From: Fragilaria crotonensis
Lineage: Eukaryota > Bacillariophyta > Fragilariophyceae > Fragilariales > Fragilariaceae
Length of the DNA: 64,000 nucleotides
NCBI GenBank assembly: GCA_022925895.1
Contig: JAKSYS010000289.1
Location: forward strand, 1-64,000
Direction: 5' to 3'
Of the stretch, positions 1-11,526 are shown in pieces. The first letter of the stretch is position 1. Each line of letters starts with the position of its first letter. Under the pieces are notes generated by a model. The model worked only from the letters and a program-made list of their open reading frames with translations. It was not told the origin of the DNA and did not search any database. Position numbers and translations under genes: made by a program.

Positions 1-2460
1 TGCTCAATGGGTATCATCTGAAGCAGTACATGAAAGAACAAAGACATTGGGACAAATATACCTGCATCCTTGTGATCCACTTTGGTCGTCTTTGTTCAAT
101 GCACATGTTCACTGTCCCTTTCCCAATAGGTGTTGAATATTACAATGGTTCTTCACAATGGATTACCCCTTCTTGGTATTCAACATCACCAATTATCAAC
201 CGGTAAAGATGAAGCTTTGAAGATATGCACTTGATGCAGCACACCACGAGTTGAGAATAGTTGACACTTTTGGCGAATCGGGAAAAATACCTACTCAAGA
301 AGGTCAGGAATGGATAACTTCCAACAATCAGACCAACTCAAGAAGTTTCTGGTGGCACTCCCTTATGACGTCTCGTCCTGTTGGCTGGCATTCAACATTT
401 GATGGTGACTGGAAATTCTAGTTTCGAGTTGACATTTATGACTACCCATGATCCCAAATACATGATGCACTCTGCAAATATTGTTTGAGTGATAATGCAT
501 TGGCTGGGATAATGCTCTCCACAGTTTGTTGATTGAGGCACATCTAAGGCCCCAAAATCATGTTCCACAAATGTTTGAATTTGTACAATTCATCTCATAA
601 TTGGTTGCTAAAAGTACATAATCCATACACCTGAATTCTAAAATACTTGTACGTACTAGTATGCGTTAGTAAAAAATAGTTATCCTCTGTGATTTTCAAC
701 AAACTTACTACTTCTTTGGTACATAATTATGTCTAAGAATTTGGATCAACATTTTTATAGGTGTTTTAGGGTCAGTAAGGACAATAGATGAGGTTAAACT
801 ATAGAGGTGTGTGCTCCAACAAGTCTTACTTGTTTGCCAGTTTCTAATAATCTTCCATGTTTGTATGTTTCCTTCTTGGTTGGCTACTTCACAAGGTGAT
901 TGGTATTTGCTGGTAGCCAGGTGTTGGTTGACACATGCACTACTATACGAATGTACATTTTTACCTGCATAGGAACAACACTGCTTATTCCTCACAACTA
1001 CAAGTCATGTCAAATTGAACAACACCCACATCTTGGCTGTGTTTGTATGCTACAACCTACATTGTATGAGCTGTTGCAAATCCTTTGCTACAGAAAATTC
1101 ATTCACATGCAATGCATTTCAGCAATCTTGTTCTCCGTGTTTGGAGTATGTCCATCGAGAACGGACAAACCCGCCTACCCTATCGGTCAAAATTGTACCG
1201 ACGCAGCTTTTTATTGACACTGGCAGTCTCTACCAGTACAAAGCGGCCCATATCATTGCAGTGCAAAATTGTTAACGACATGTTGCATTGTGCTGCTGCT
1301 GCACCATTGCAGCCCTGCCTAATCATGACATTCAAATTCTTGTGAAAGACACTAACAATGGTCTTTCATGTCCTTCACAACATGATACAATTGCTGTGTT
1401 GCCATCATTTATGTTCTCTACAGATAAAAAATGGACATTTCTTTGTTTTAGAAATTGCGCCTAATTGTGCAGCATTTGAATTGACTGGTCCTTAAATGGG
1501 CGTGGAATGCCCAGGCTGATGGGTACTCATTTTATTCTGATGGTGGGCAATCTCGAATGAAAAATATCAATGTACTGTTCAAGTTGCTTATTAATGCACA
1601 CGGACTGTTGCTCTCTGTGCTGCCTGTTACTGTTCCACATTGTCCTCATCTGTGATTGCTTATTGATTTGCCCCTCAACTCCTTAACTTGTTACAAAATC
1701 CATGAGTGTTGACAGCTAAAAACTCATGATTAATTTGCATACTAACTCATTAAAGCCATATCAAAGCCCGGATGGAAGGCTTGGTGATGCATTATCAGGA
1801 AGTGTTTATTGTGCTACGTATGACCGCATGATCACTGATCCAGCCAACACGACAGTTCCTCTTACTCAACAATGGATTGACCGCACTCACGTTACAGAAA
1901 CAAGCAATGCTGCACAATTTTTATTAAAGCCTTACATGTTTTCACTGCCATTTTGAAAGAAAAGTTTTGTCGCAAAAACAGGCCAGGGGATACAACGGGT
2001 TTCTCCAAAACCAAAACAATCATTAGCACAAAATCAAACAAGCATGAAACAGGGTGATGATGTTTGCAATTACCACGCCCAGCCAGTTGTATGCAGTGCT
2101 GCTTCCCATGTGTATTGCTGGTCCACACTTGACAAATGTGTTATTGCCAATTGGTCCTCATGGCAGGAGCATGCAAGTGGATGTGATAACGCTTGTATCC
2201 TATTGTAATCCAGCACATGCAATAAGGCAATATGTTGTGTGGCCAATTTGGTTCTTGCTGTGGAAACGGCATCCAGCAACAACACTGTTGTGCTTGTGAT
2301 GTAAATCATGAGCAGTTGGACAATCCATATGTTCAATGTACTTTGTTGAATGCTCATGAAACTCCTGACATTGCTTAAATCCAAATTTGCAAATGGTATT
2401 TGCAACATCAATTCATGTGTGTTGATCATGTCCCCATGGCTGACCCAATGCGTGGTATCT
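1..2460. other. Anonymous AT-rich, CpG-poor stretch
   Basis: No convincing gene. The stretch is rich in TG and CA and contains few CG dinucleotides compared with the gene regions further right. Only short open stretches occur, such as a 76-codon one on the plus strand at 1726-1956, and none shows a motif I recognise. The composition suggests old repeat sequence decayed by deamination of methylated CpG, but I could not name a family. The same style resumes at 5117-5500 on the other side of the copia insertion, so the young element landed inside it. Confidence 0.5.
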
Positions 2461-2843
2461 TGTTAAATAATCCTTGATACAGTATAACACTAGCCAGTAC
2501 GATATTACAACCGTATTGAATTTCCTTTATCTGTATTGTGAGCTTTACTGTTAGTCTCTATTTCTAGACTCCAATCCCATCAGCTGCAATTGCATTCCCA
2601 TTCACCACCTTGTGAATCCCATTCACACCAATAATAGACTCTTCAGTCTTCCTTCTGTGTGGAGCTTCTTTAGTCTTCTTTGCTTTAGCCTTGGCCTGGA
2701 TTACAGTCCAACCATCAACACTGCCGTGATCACCGGAACAGATACTAGATACTGGTGTACTGTCGTTGTTCGAGTAGTGTCCGGATGACACAGTATTACT
2801 CGACACATCTTGAGCAGCACTTGTAGCACAGTACATCTTGACA
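2461..2843 (-). repeat. LTR (3' copy) of the reduced copia element
   Basis: A 383-bp direct repeat nearly identical to 4734-5116. It has TG...CA ends and is preceded by GTATCT, which recurs just after 5116. Confidence 0.9.
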
Positions 2844-4733
2844 TCCTCCGTGTTCTGGGGATCATACAAAATGTCGAAATTCCTTCCGGCATGGTCATTC
2901 CTCCCGATATTCCAGTCTTGAGCTTCGTGACCCACCATTTCTCGTGTCCAGTAAAAACAGCAATGCAGTCATCGCAGCACGCAACCACGATTGCCTGTAA
3001 ATTTCCGTACCTGTCAAATAGGTAGAAAAGGCATGGATCGGTCTTGCATTGGCGAATAAGCCCAAGTGACTTCAGAATTTTAGAAAATGACTCCATCGTT
3101 GCGACCAACGGTGCAACACCAGTAACAGCCATAGTAGCAGGGACATCCTCCGCGATCTCAACAAGTCCAGGCATTTCCAATGTCAACTTGTCATCCGGTA
3201 GGTCCTTCAACATGGTTTCTGGAACTTCGCCACCATTTCCGATAGTGACGTCACGATTCGAATCCGTCAAATCTGTCGTATGTTTGTTGTCGTATGCGAC
3301 GCCACCAGTAGCGCCGCCATCATCAAGTAGCCATTCCTCCGCAAGTCCTAGCGTAACTGCTGATCCGACACAAGCGCTTGGCATGACAATGACTTTATCA
3401 TTTTTGTCCGTAGTTTCATTGGTAGCCATGATAGGGGTGTTCATGTCAGTTGCAAGAACGTCCAAGTCACATTTGGATTCCTGTTCTTCAACCAACTCAA
3501 CCTCAATGGCAACTGGTTCAGTCTCCGCCGCAGTGTCCTCAATGCGTGCAGTTTTAGTATCGTTCTTAGTACAAGTACCACCGGCCAGGATCAAATGACC
3601 AAACAAAGTGTCATCAACCTCGCCAAAAGCCACTGAATCGGACATGTTGTCGAAGAAGCTGTCTCCCACATCCGCACAATAGTCATAGCCCTTGTAGACG
3701 GGCATAGTATCCACGCATGACGCTCCGACAAACATTGCCATATCAGCTGTAGGGTCAGACTTGAAGTTCTTTGCGCTCGCACACTCGTTCGCATAATGCC
3801 CCTTCCCTTGACAATTATAGCATGTCACATTTGACTTATCGACGTCGTCGGCAGTACTGGCTTCCTTCGTTGCGCCATCCGTAGATTCGACCTTGGCCGA
3901 CCTGCACTCATGTGCCTTATGGCCAATCTTGCCGCAATTCCTGCATGTTCCCTTAAATGGGTTACTGGCACTAGAACAGATTCGAGCCCTTTCACTACCA
4001 TCCTTGACAAGGGTCTTGAATTGGAGTACCACTTCCTTGCGCAACTTTGCAAGGCGTCTCGCTGGTCACCGGAACTTGACGATGACGCTTTCATAGTCCT
4101 TCGACATAGCCGTCATCATGTGACTTTTCATTTGCAGATCGTCCTTCTCATACTTCAAGCTGATTCTCGCAAGCCTCATGTTCAAGTGGTCCAAGTCATT
4201 GAACCAGAGTTCGGATCCTTCTTCGTGCCATCAAGCTTGCAATCGCTGAACGCTCTATCCAGTTCAGGGTAATTCTCTTCCGCGTCAGTGGCACAGTACT
4301 TCTCCTGAAGTATGGCCATGCCTTAAACGGATCACCTTGCACCTCTCAATTAGAGCGTAGGCTGTACCGGTGCAACTTGCAACCAAATATGTCAAGCTGT
4401 AGCCTTCGCGAGGTACTTGCGGTTCTCCGCAGCTGTCGTTGGACGTGTCGTTGCAGCGGTAGCCGCGCCACCAGTGGCATCCATACCAGGCACCTCAACC
4501 TCGCCGTACTCATACTCTTCCACAGTAAGTACCCTCCCGGTAGCTGCTTTAGTTAGTGCAAGTAGAAAACCCCTCGACCCGGCAAGCGCAAGCGTCTTCC
4601 CTTCCCAGGAACGGTACTTGGCTTCGTCGCCATCAAACGCAAACGCACGAACAGTAGTACCATACCCGGACTCAGACTGTTCGTCGACCATGTTGCTTGA
4701 GACTTCAAAATATAAACTGACCGTTTATAAACG

Positions 4734-5116
4734 TGTTAAATAATCCTTGATACAGTATAACACTAGCCAGTACGATATTACAACCGTATTGAATTTCCTT
4801 TATCTGTATTGTGAGCTTTACTGTTAGTCTCTATTTCTAGACTCCAATCCCATCAGCTGCAATTGCATTCCCATTCACCACCTTGTGAATCCCATTCACA
4901 CCAATAATAGACTCTTCAGTCTTCCTTCTGTGTGGAGCTTCTTTAGTCTTCTTTGCTTTGGCCTTGGCCTGGATTACAGTCCAACCATCAACACTGCCGT
5001 GATCACCGGAACAGATACTAGATACTGGTGTACTGTCGTTGTTCGAGTAGTGTCCGGATGACACAGTATTACTCGACACATCTTGAGCAGCACTTGTAGC
5101 ACAGTACATCTTGACA
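4734..5116 (-). repeat. LTR (5' copy) of the reduced copia element
   Basis: A 383-bp direct repeat nearly identical to 2461-2843 and followed by the target duplication GTATCT. As the element lies on the minus strand, this is the upstream LTR. Confidence 0.9.
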
Positions 5117-5989
5117 GTATCTATCTGTCAACACCAGTGGAAACTATGCACATCTTTTGAAAAGGCATGATTAAAGTGGTAACATTTTTGGTTCTTAAGA
5201 ACGTTCCACAAAGCAAATTAGCAGTGTTAGATGCTCTTGCAATCCGGGTTTCACAGGACACATCGCCACACGATTCGCTGCACGTTTCCCGCAACTGATT
5301 TTAGCCAAGGGGTAGCCAATTTGACCAAAATATCAGGGGTGAAATGGGTGGGCTTGGTCTTTTTGTTTTTCATTCTTGAGCAATATGATGAAGGATGGCA
5401 GATTATTTAATCCACATTCAAAGCACAGGGCTCCAAGGCTGAGCTTATTTTCTACGGAGCGAATGGTAAACTAAGTTGAATTTTGTCAATGCTTTGATTG
5501 GTGTATGACAATTAACAAGTCTGCTTCACCTTCTCCGGTCCCAGACGCTCCCTTTGCTGCAGAGAGATGAGTTCAACTGATTGAAAACCGATTGAATTAC
5601 TCAGTTTTCTCTAGCTAGCAACATAGAATATCAACTGCATACTACCAGTGTCTAGTCTCCCGGGCCATTTGCCTTAGTTTACCCCATCACCTGCCTTATT
5701 TAACATTTAACCCCACCATAGATCCCATGTACAAAAAATACTGTCATGATAAAGATGTTGACATTCATGAAGGTACATTTTGAGGCTAGGATAATGTTAA
5801 CAATCCAGATCTCACTCACAACGGTTGCCTGCACTGACCACATCTAGTGGCGATCATCACTATTTCAATCATCACCACATAATGAGGAAGTACGCATCAG
5901 AAATGAAAAAAGGGTCCCGAGTCATTCGATGAATCTTCGTCTGAATACTAGGCTGGCCTTGTAGGTCATCTTCGCCCGCTTTCTTGAAG
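5117..5989. other. Intergenic, no gene seen
   Basis: The left part (to about 5500) has the CpG-poor character of 1-2460 and continues the sequence split by the copia insertion. The right part leads to the 3' end of the minus-strand channel gene and should hold its 3' UTR. No open frame of note and no repeat was found. Confidence 0.5.
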
Positions 5990-8900
5990 CTATAAGAGAT
6001 TCATTCTGTGATCACCCAGCACGGCAGTTTCTAGCCTCTCCGCGAGGTTCAATTCATGGGCCTTCAGATTACTTTCAGCAGCTTTGATGCGAAGTTCCAC
6101 CTGTCGGTCAGATTCAGAGATTGCTGCCAAAATGGTACTCTCCAACTGACCGATGTGTTTGGTCCACTCATTCCTTTCGTCGTTGTCCACACCATCAGTG
6201 ACAGACAAATTGCCGAACAGTACGCTTCTTATCAAATTTACCAATCTTCGCATCACAACATCTATGTGCCCAATGATGTACGCAACGCCTGACATACAAG
6301 ACAAAGACGACAGCACGCTGGAAAACAGGAAGTGGAAAACTGTCCACAAAGCAACGGTAAGAATAGTACTCATGGAAATAAGAAGTGTCAACAGTATGAT
6401 ACTGGCATTGTCTTCCAATAGAGCGCTGACAGCCTGCCGAACGAGGAAAACTTCGGCGAAGAGAACAGTCGTTAGCATCCCCAACAGAACCACCCATCGA
6501 AGCACCCGGCTAACAATGGTCGCACATCGGTGCGGATCCAGAATGCTACCATCCACATGCAGAGATGCCAGTGGATTTTGCCCAGGCTGCAAGAATCGCT
6601 CAAGGGCAAGATGCTCCGCCAAAAACCCGATGCGAGCCTTTCCGAAGAGAGCTTTCGCGCCAACCTTCGAGCTCTCGTATGAATCACTAACAATAGCGAT
6701 CAAGACATTCAGAAGGATGATGACTCCCAAGACAGTGAAAGCTAGAAACACAGCTGTTGTAGCGTTGTTACCACGATAGTCATTGACTTCGAAATCTCCA
6801 AGGAGCACACCATCTGAGGGAACAAAAATTTGATGAGCGCGCGAGACAAAGTATGAGTCCAGAGGAACACTACGTACACATGCGAAGGTATGAGTCAACC
6901 AGCTGTCCCGAGCAGAAGTCACTTTGAGCGTCGGAATCTCCTGGACAGAGGGGCTGGCCACTCTGCTCGTCGTTCGTGGTGGTAAACAAGATGATCATGA
7001 TACTGCATAAAGGGAAAGAAACGATAGTGCATCGTTGTGAGCCACATCGATTCAAAGTCGTTTGAATCGGCGATCGCACGTTTGTACTCACTCTCCGAAC
7101 ATCATGATCACGACAACTAAAACGACGAGGAACGACCGGATGTCAAGTACAATCCGCACCAATGATAAGATGAAGGTCGCCATTTGCATGTTGACAGCCC
7201 TGAGAAACGACAATACTTTGAGCCAGAGCAACCCCAGGACAAATGCATTGAGGCTTGGGTTGGAGCTAAGGCGAATTGAAAAGGCGTGAGCTTCGATACC
7301 GAGAATGATCGGACTTTGAATGGTCTGTTTCTACTTACAACCCCGCACCGCGGTTAACACTGTTAATAGAAAGGACAAGAGCGATAGAAAGAAGATCAAA
7401 AAGGTTCCAAAAGTCAAGAATATGAGCCTTGAATACAGAACGCGAGATGCTCCACAACGCCATCCCCACGCTGACCTTTCGAGCCACGAAGAACGTCGTT
7501 ATCGCTGCGACAAGACAATCTTAGTCACAAAATACATCCGCGAACGCTGCTTTAGCAAGATATTTCTCACCTGTTACCACTGCCGACGGGATTGCTGACA
7601 AACCCCCGAGGTCCCCAGACACCATGACGTCTGATCGGAACGACAACATAAGAGTAATGTGAAGGACGAAATCAATAAATACGATGCCAATGACAAAGGG
7701 ACGCATCAATCCCTGATGCAGAATGTACCACAGTGCGCTCCCAGACGTCGCCCGACACAATTCCTTATCGTCTACCACCGCCAGTGAAAGGATCAACTCT
7801 CCGCCCATGTCACCAAGGGCCTTGAAGACTTGAGATTGACTCTTTCGAAACGCCTTTCCTAGCTCTGTCATTTCATCACTATCATCTAACTCAACGATTA
7901 CATTACCGCCAGGATAAAAATGATCGATAGAACAATCACTTAGGAGCAGAAGATAATCAACAGCTCGTCGTCGACTGACCAATCCGTTGTGTCGCACCAT
8001 GGAAACCAACCAAGGTCCTGTGACCAAGGGTTCCAACAAGAGGCGACGTATCAATGGCAAATTGAAGATGCGGTGCCGCTCCTGTTCGGGTTCCAGTAGC
8101 AGTAGTCTGGGCAACAGATGAGGGACGTGCGTCGCAATGTTGACACATATTTTCTGTTGCAAAACGACAGACTCTGTATCAGGTATCTCATCCGCTAGCG
8201 TGATGGACGTGATTGCAAGGGACAGGACATTGAGGGCACTTTCGAAGGACAGTGTAAGGCGCGAGGGAGCAAAGTTGCGAAGCTTTCTACCTGATCTTCC
8301 CCTTGTTGTATCGATTGACGACAACGGCAAAAAGGATTTTTTGGATGCAGCCAATGAGATCACTGTGCCCATTCCGCGTCGTACAAAATTAGAGAGAGGA
8401 ACCTTTGGAATCCTTTTCTCGGTCAAGCTCCTGTTGATCTACCCACTGCTGGATCAGTGATTGACAAGGCCAGCCATCTTGAGAATCAACAGACGCAGCG
8501 GCAGCCGGATTGATGCCAACCAGTTCCAACGCAAACACGTGAGCATCAACTCGACGTTCCCTGGCATGGTAACTGTTCCAGAGAAGGTGATTTTCCGAAA
8601 GGATGTGCAGTGGAGTTTGGCCTCTATCATCGCGCACGAACGGTGAATCTGGATTGTGCGAAAGGCAGGCGCGGAGTTCTGACAAATTCGTTCGAGGAGC
8701 GGCACAAAGGAGGTGGAGGCGAGCCTGGTCCCAACTCTCCGATTGCATCGGAACCATCGACCTCCCGACTTCCATCTCAGAGGCGACCATGTTTTGCATC
8801 TCTGTTACCATAGAGGGTATTCCTTTCCTCTGAAATCCTACTATTCATGCTTTCATCGAGATTTCCAGTCAACGAACTCGATTCGGTGGCAGGAAAAATT

Positions 8901-9391
8901 GTCCATTGTGGTTGGCCCAGGCCCGGCACATTTGCGTCTTCTTGTTCGGGGTCTTCCCTGACAGGAGTAGAACCTGTCGAAGACCGTGTAACCATGGATC
9001 GAAGCGTTGGAGATAAGATTGACTTCTGGGCATCTGGTCTGCCCGTGTTTGTGATTGTATGTTCGTGATCATTCGCAATCCCTTTGGTCCGCAGCGTAAT
9101 AATGAGACGACCTGAAAAGTTGGTGAGCTCCAGCTCTTCGATGAGCGGATGCAGACCTTGTAGGCATACCTCTGTTGTATCATGTGTACTACCGTTATCA
9201 TCCTCTCCTCGCCTTTGCGTCAGACGTACTTCATTGAACCCATTGGAACGCCTGTCTGCGTTTGATGTTGGCTGAAACGTTAACTCTAACTCGGTACCTG
9301 AACTATTGCCGTCCAAGATGATGAAGACTTGCTGTCCTGGTACTGCCACGGGCAATAGTCCTTTAGAAAGTGAGGAGGCAGAGGAATCCAT
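5990..9391 (-). CDS. TRP/polycystin-like ion channel with ankyrin-like segment, multi-exon
   Basis: A predicted plasma- or organelle-membrane cation channel. The last exon (6813-5990) begins just before GVLLGDFE, a pore-like motif, and continues into a long hydrophobic helix with VIILLNVLIAIVSDSYE, typical of S6 in TRP and polycystin channels. Exons visible upstream are 7002-6878 (MIILF..., acceptor TTTATGCAG, donor GTACGT), about 7290-7092 (WLKVLSFLRAVN... to MMFG, donor GTGAGTA), 7504-7339 (FWNLFDLLSIALVLS, an S2-S3-like motif, donor GTAAGT) and about 8420-7571 (donor GTGAGA). Reading phase is kept at 7571/7504, 7092/7002 and 6878/6813; I could not settle the exact acceptor near 7290. An upstream block at 8811-8390 carries an ankyrin-like motif (DRGQTPLHILSEN). 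The first block starts at ATG 9391 (MDSSASSLSKG). The joins near 8810 and 8430 are unresolved, so 9391-8810 could be a separate gene. Channel identity is fairly sure; ion selectivity is unknown. Confidence 0.65.
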
Positions 9392-11526
9392 AGTTGTGCA
9401 TTGTTGTTCAAACGTAAAGTTGTGATAGAATGGTATGATCTCGCACTGTACGCCACTCCGGCAGTACGCACACTGCACAGAGGGCTTCATTTCTTGATAC
9501 TCGGAGTCGGGATTCGGGAGACGGTCGTATTTTGCTCCGCAACACGTACGCCGTATTTTGTGAGTATGCGCACGCGTTGGGTATATTTCTTGGGAATGTA
9601 TATAAGCGCATGTGACTAAGTCAGTATTGGGACTCTTCCACGAATTCATACTATCATCTATCATCCATATATATGCATGCTTGATATTTCGCCATTCTTC
9701 ATTCTTCCAGAAGCCCCTATCATGTGACATTCACGTATGTACGAATACGATCAAGAATGTATCTATGAACATATGATATGAGAGTAACATATATGTGTAG
9801 TACAAGTACTCGTACAAGAGAAAATGTCAGATCTGTCAGATGCAGTGTGCAGTGTACCAGGGTACGTACTGTACCGTACATTGCCTCGAAACAATGGAAA
9901 GCGATGAATACATTCATAGGATTTTAATTGATAAATGACGAAGGTGTGCCAAATAGTCTACTTTTACTCCTCTATCAATTGCGTGTCAATTGCTGCTACA
10001 ACAGTACTAGTACTACCGGTAGTACCTGGTGCTAGTTGGACGTTGTACGTTGTCCGGAGCATATGAAAAAGATGTAACACGCTCAATAACGTCCCGCGTC
10101 CAGCACCCTATTAAATTCAAAATGAACCTAGAAGAACACAATCCAATATCCAAAATGGCTGCTCACCAAGCTGGGGAGCTTGATGCACCTTACAGAAACA
10201 CACAAATGATAACTTTTGTGTATGTCTATGATGTGTTGAGGGATCACAACTGCAATGTCAACAGTCAATTCCTGCTGGGTATGATCTGCAGCTACTACTA
10301 ATGATTCAATGAAGAGTGTGGTCTGTTACAAAGTTGAAACTCTTGATGGTAGCACATATCCACATCTTGCGTCCTGTTGGAATTGTTTTATCTCTTTGCA
10401 TGATGATTATGGCAACAACAATACCAAAACTGAAATCATTTTCCCAACTTGGCTTCTTTTTTCTGATAGAATCCTTGGCTCTGCATCACCACTGACTAGT
10501 CCTCAGCCAATTAGTACCTGCTTTGAAATCACATAGTTCTGTTGCCGGCATCGTTGATAACTGGTGATTAACATCACCAATACATCTCAACAAACAGAGG
10601 ATGCAACCATCTAGAAACATTGCTAGTAGTACTCCAAGTACTTGCTCATAACTTCATTGTTTATCTTGTAACAATCATCAACCAGCTGCATTAAAAACCT
10701 CAAGAAATCTGTTTCCATGCCGCCTTGTGCATTGGTGTGGTACTATCATCAGCATTGTTCCACTAACAATGTCCTACAACAGCTAAGCTAGTAAACTCTC
10801 CTTTGGTGTTTTCCTTGTCGTGAGATCACATCCCTCAACATCTACTCCATGAGAATAAAACACAGAAACCAATGGGATTCTTTCCAATTTGATTCTACTA
10901 CTGATGTCTTCAAAATCATTGTTAGCTTTAGTAGGTGTGAAATGAGGCACCCGCCTATTATGAGAGTGGAGTAAAGTAGTAGAGGACCAACTGTGTCCTC
11001 GTCTGCCACATGAGATCATGAGATCGCATGCCTCCATCATGACTCCAGCTCTCTTCAGGTATATCGATCTTCATTGAAAACGTTCCATCTGTGCATGGTG
11101 CAACTGTACCACTGGAGCACAGGCGTTTACGCACCAGATAGTTACAGTACTTGCATGACAATACGTTTCTACTAGAGTGCTACTACATCGGTACAGTAGG
11201 TATCATTTGGAAGGTCCAGGAACTCAGAGATATTTAGCTATCTTCATTTGGAAGTCTGTTCGCAATCCATTCCAAGTCGTATGCATAGGTGGCAGGTTTG
11301 ACGACTGGAGACTGGAGAGCCACTTTGCCAGCGCCGACCACAAGCAAATAGAGTCTTTCCATCTCTCTTGAGCGCACATTGTACTTGAGGCTTGAGGTGT
11401 CTACCGGCAAACGAGTTCATCTCGGTTCCAGCCGCAGCATCATTGTTATTATCATCAACTAGAACTACAATTACAAGAACGAAATATAAGCACGCACACT
11501 CAGACATTGCAAAACATTTGGTAGCC
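9392..11526. other. Intergenic region between two divergent genes
   Basis: The stretch lies between the start of the minus-strand channel gene and the plus-strand ZNF598-like gene, so it should hold both promoters. The part 9730-10030 has several short palindromes built on AGTAC/GTACT. The part 10100-10800 is CpG-poor and resembles 1-2460 in composition, probably decayed repeat. Short open frames here (for example 10309-10536 plus, 10783-11040 minus) have no recognisable domain and I do not call them genes. Confidence 0.45.

Larger units (their letters stand above)
2461..5116 (-). mobile_element. Short Ty1/copia-like LTR element, reduced and broken
   Basis: The element is bounded by two direct repeats of 383 bp that begin TGTTAAATAATC and end CTTGACA on the plus strand, and it is flanked by the 6-bp duplication GTATCT. 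The interior on the minus strand carries a copia-type Gag with two CCHC zinc knuckles (CRNCGKIGHKAHEC and CYNCQGKGHYANEC), a protease-like stretch (WLLDDGGAT) and a short reverse-transcriptase-like piece (KTDPCLFYLFDRYG). At 2.66 kb it is about half the length of a full element and is not autonomous; it has at least two breaks besides being reduced. The two LTRs differ at only about one position, so the insertion is recent. It was probably mobilised by a relative (inference). Confidence 0.85.

Noticed and set aside
3044-3598. Plus-strand open frame of 184 codons
   Set aside because: It lies opposite the Gag/protease region of the reduced copia element; the minus strand carries the zinc knuckles and protease-like motif.
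3825-4044. Zinc-knuckle protein as a host RNA-binding gene
   Set aside because: It lies between two 383-bp direct repeats with a target duplication, next to protease- and reverse-transcriptase-like pieces, so it is a retroelement Gag.
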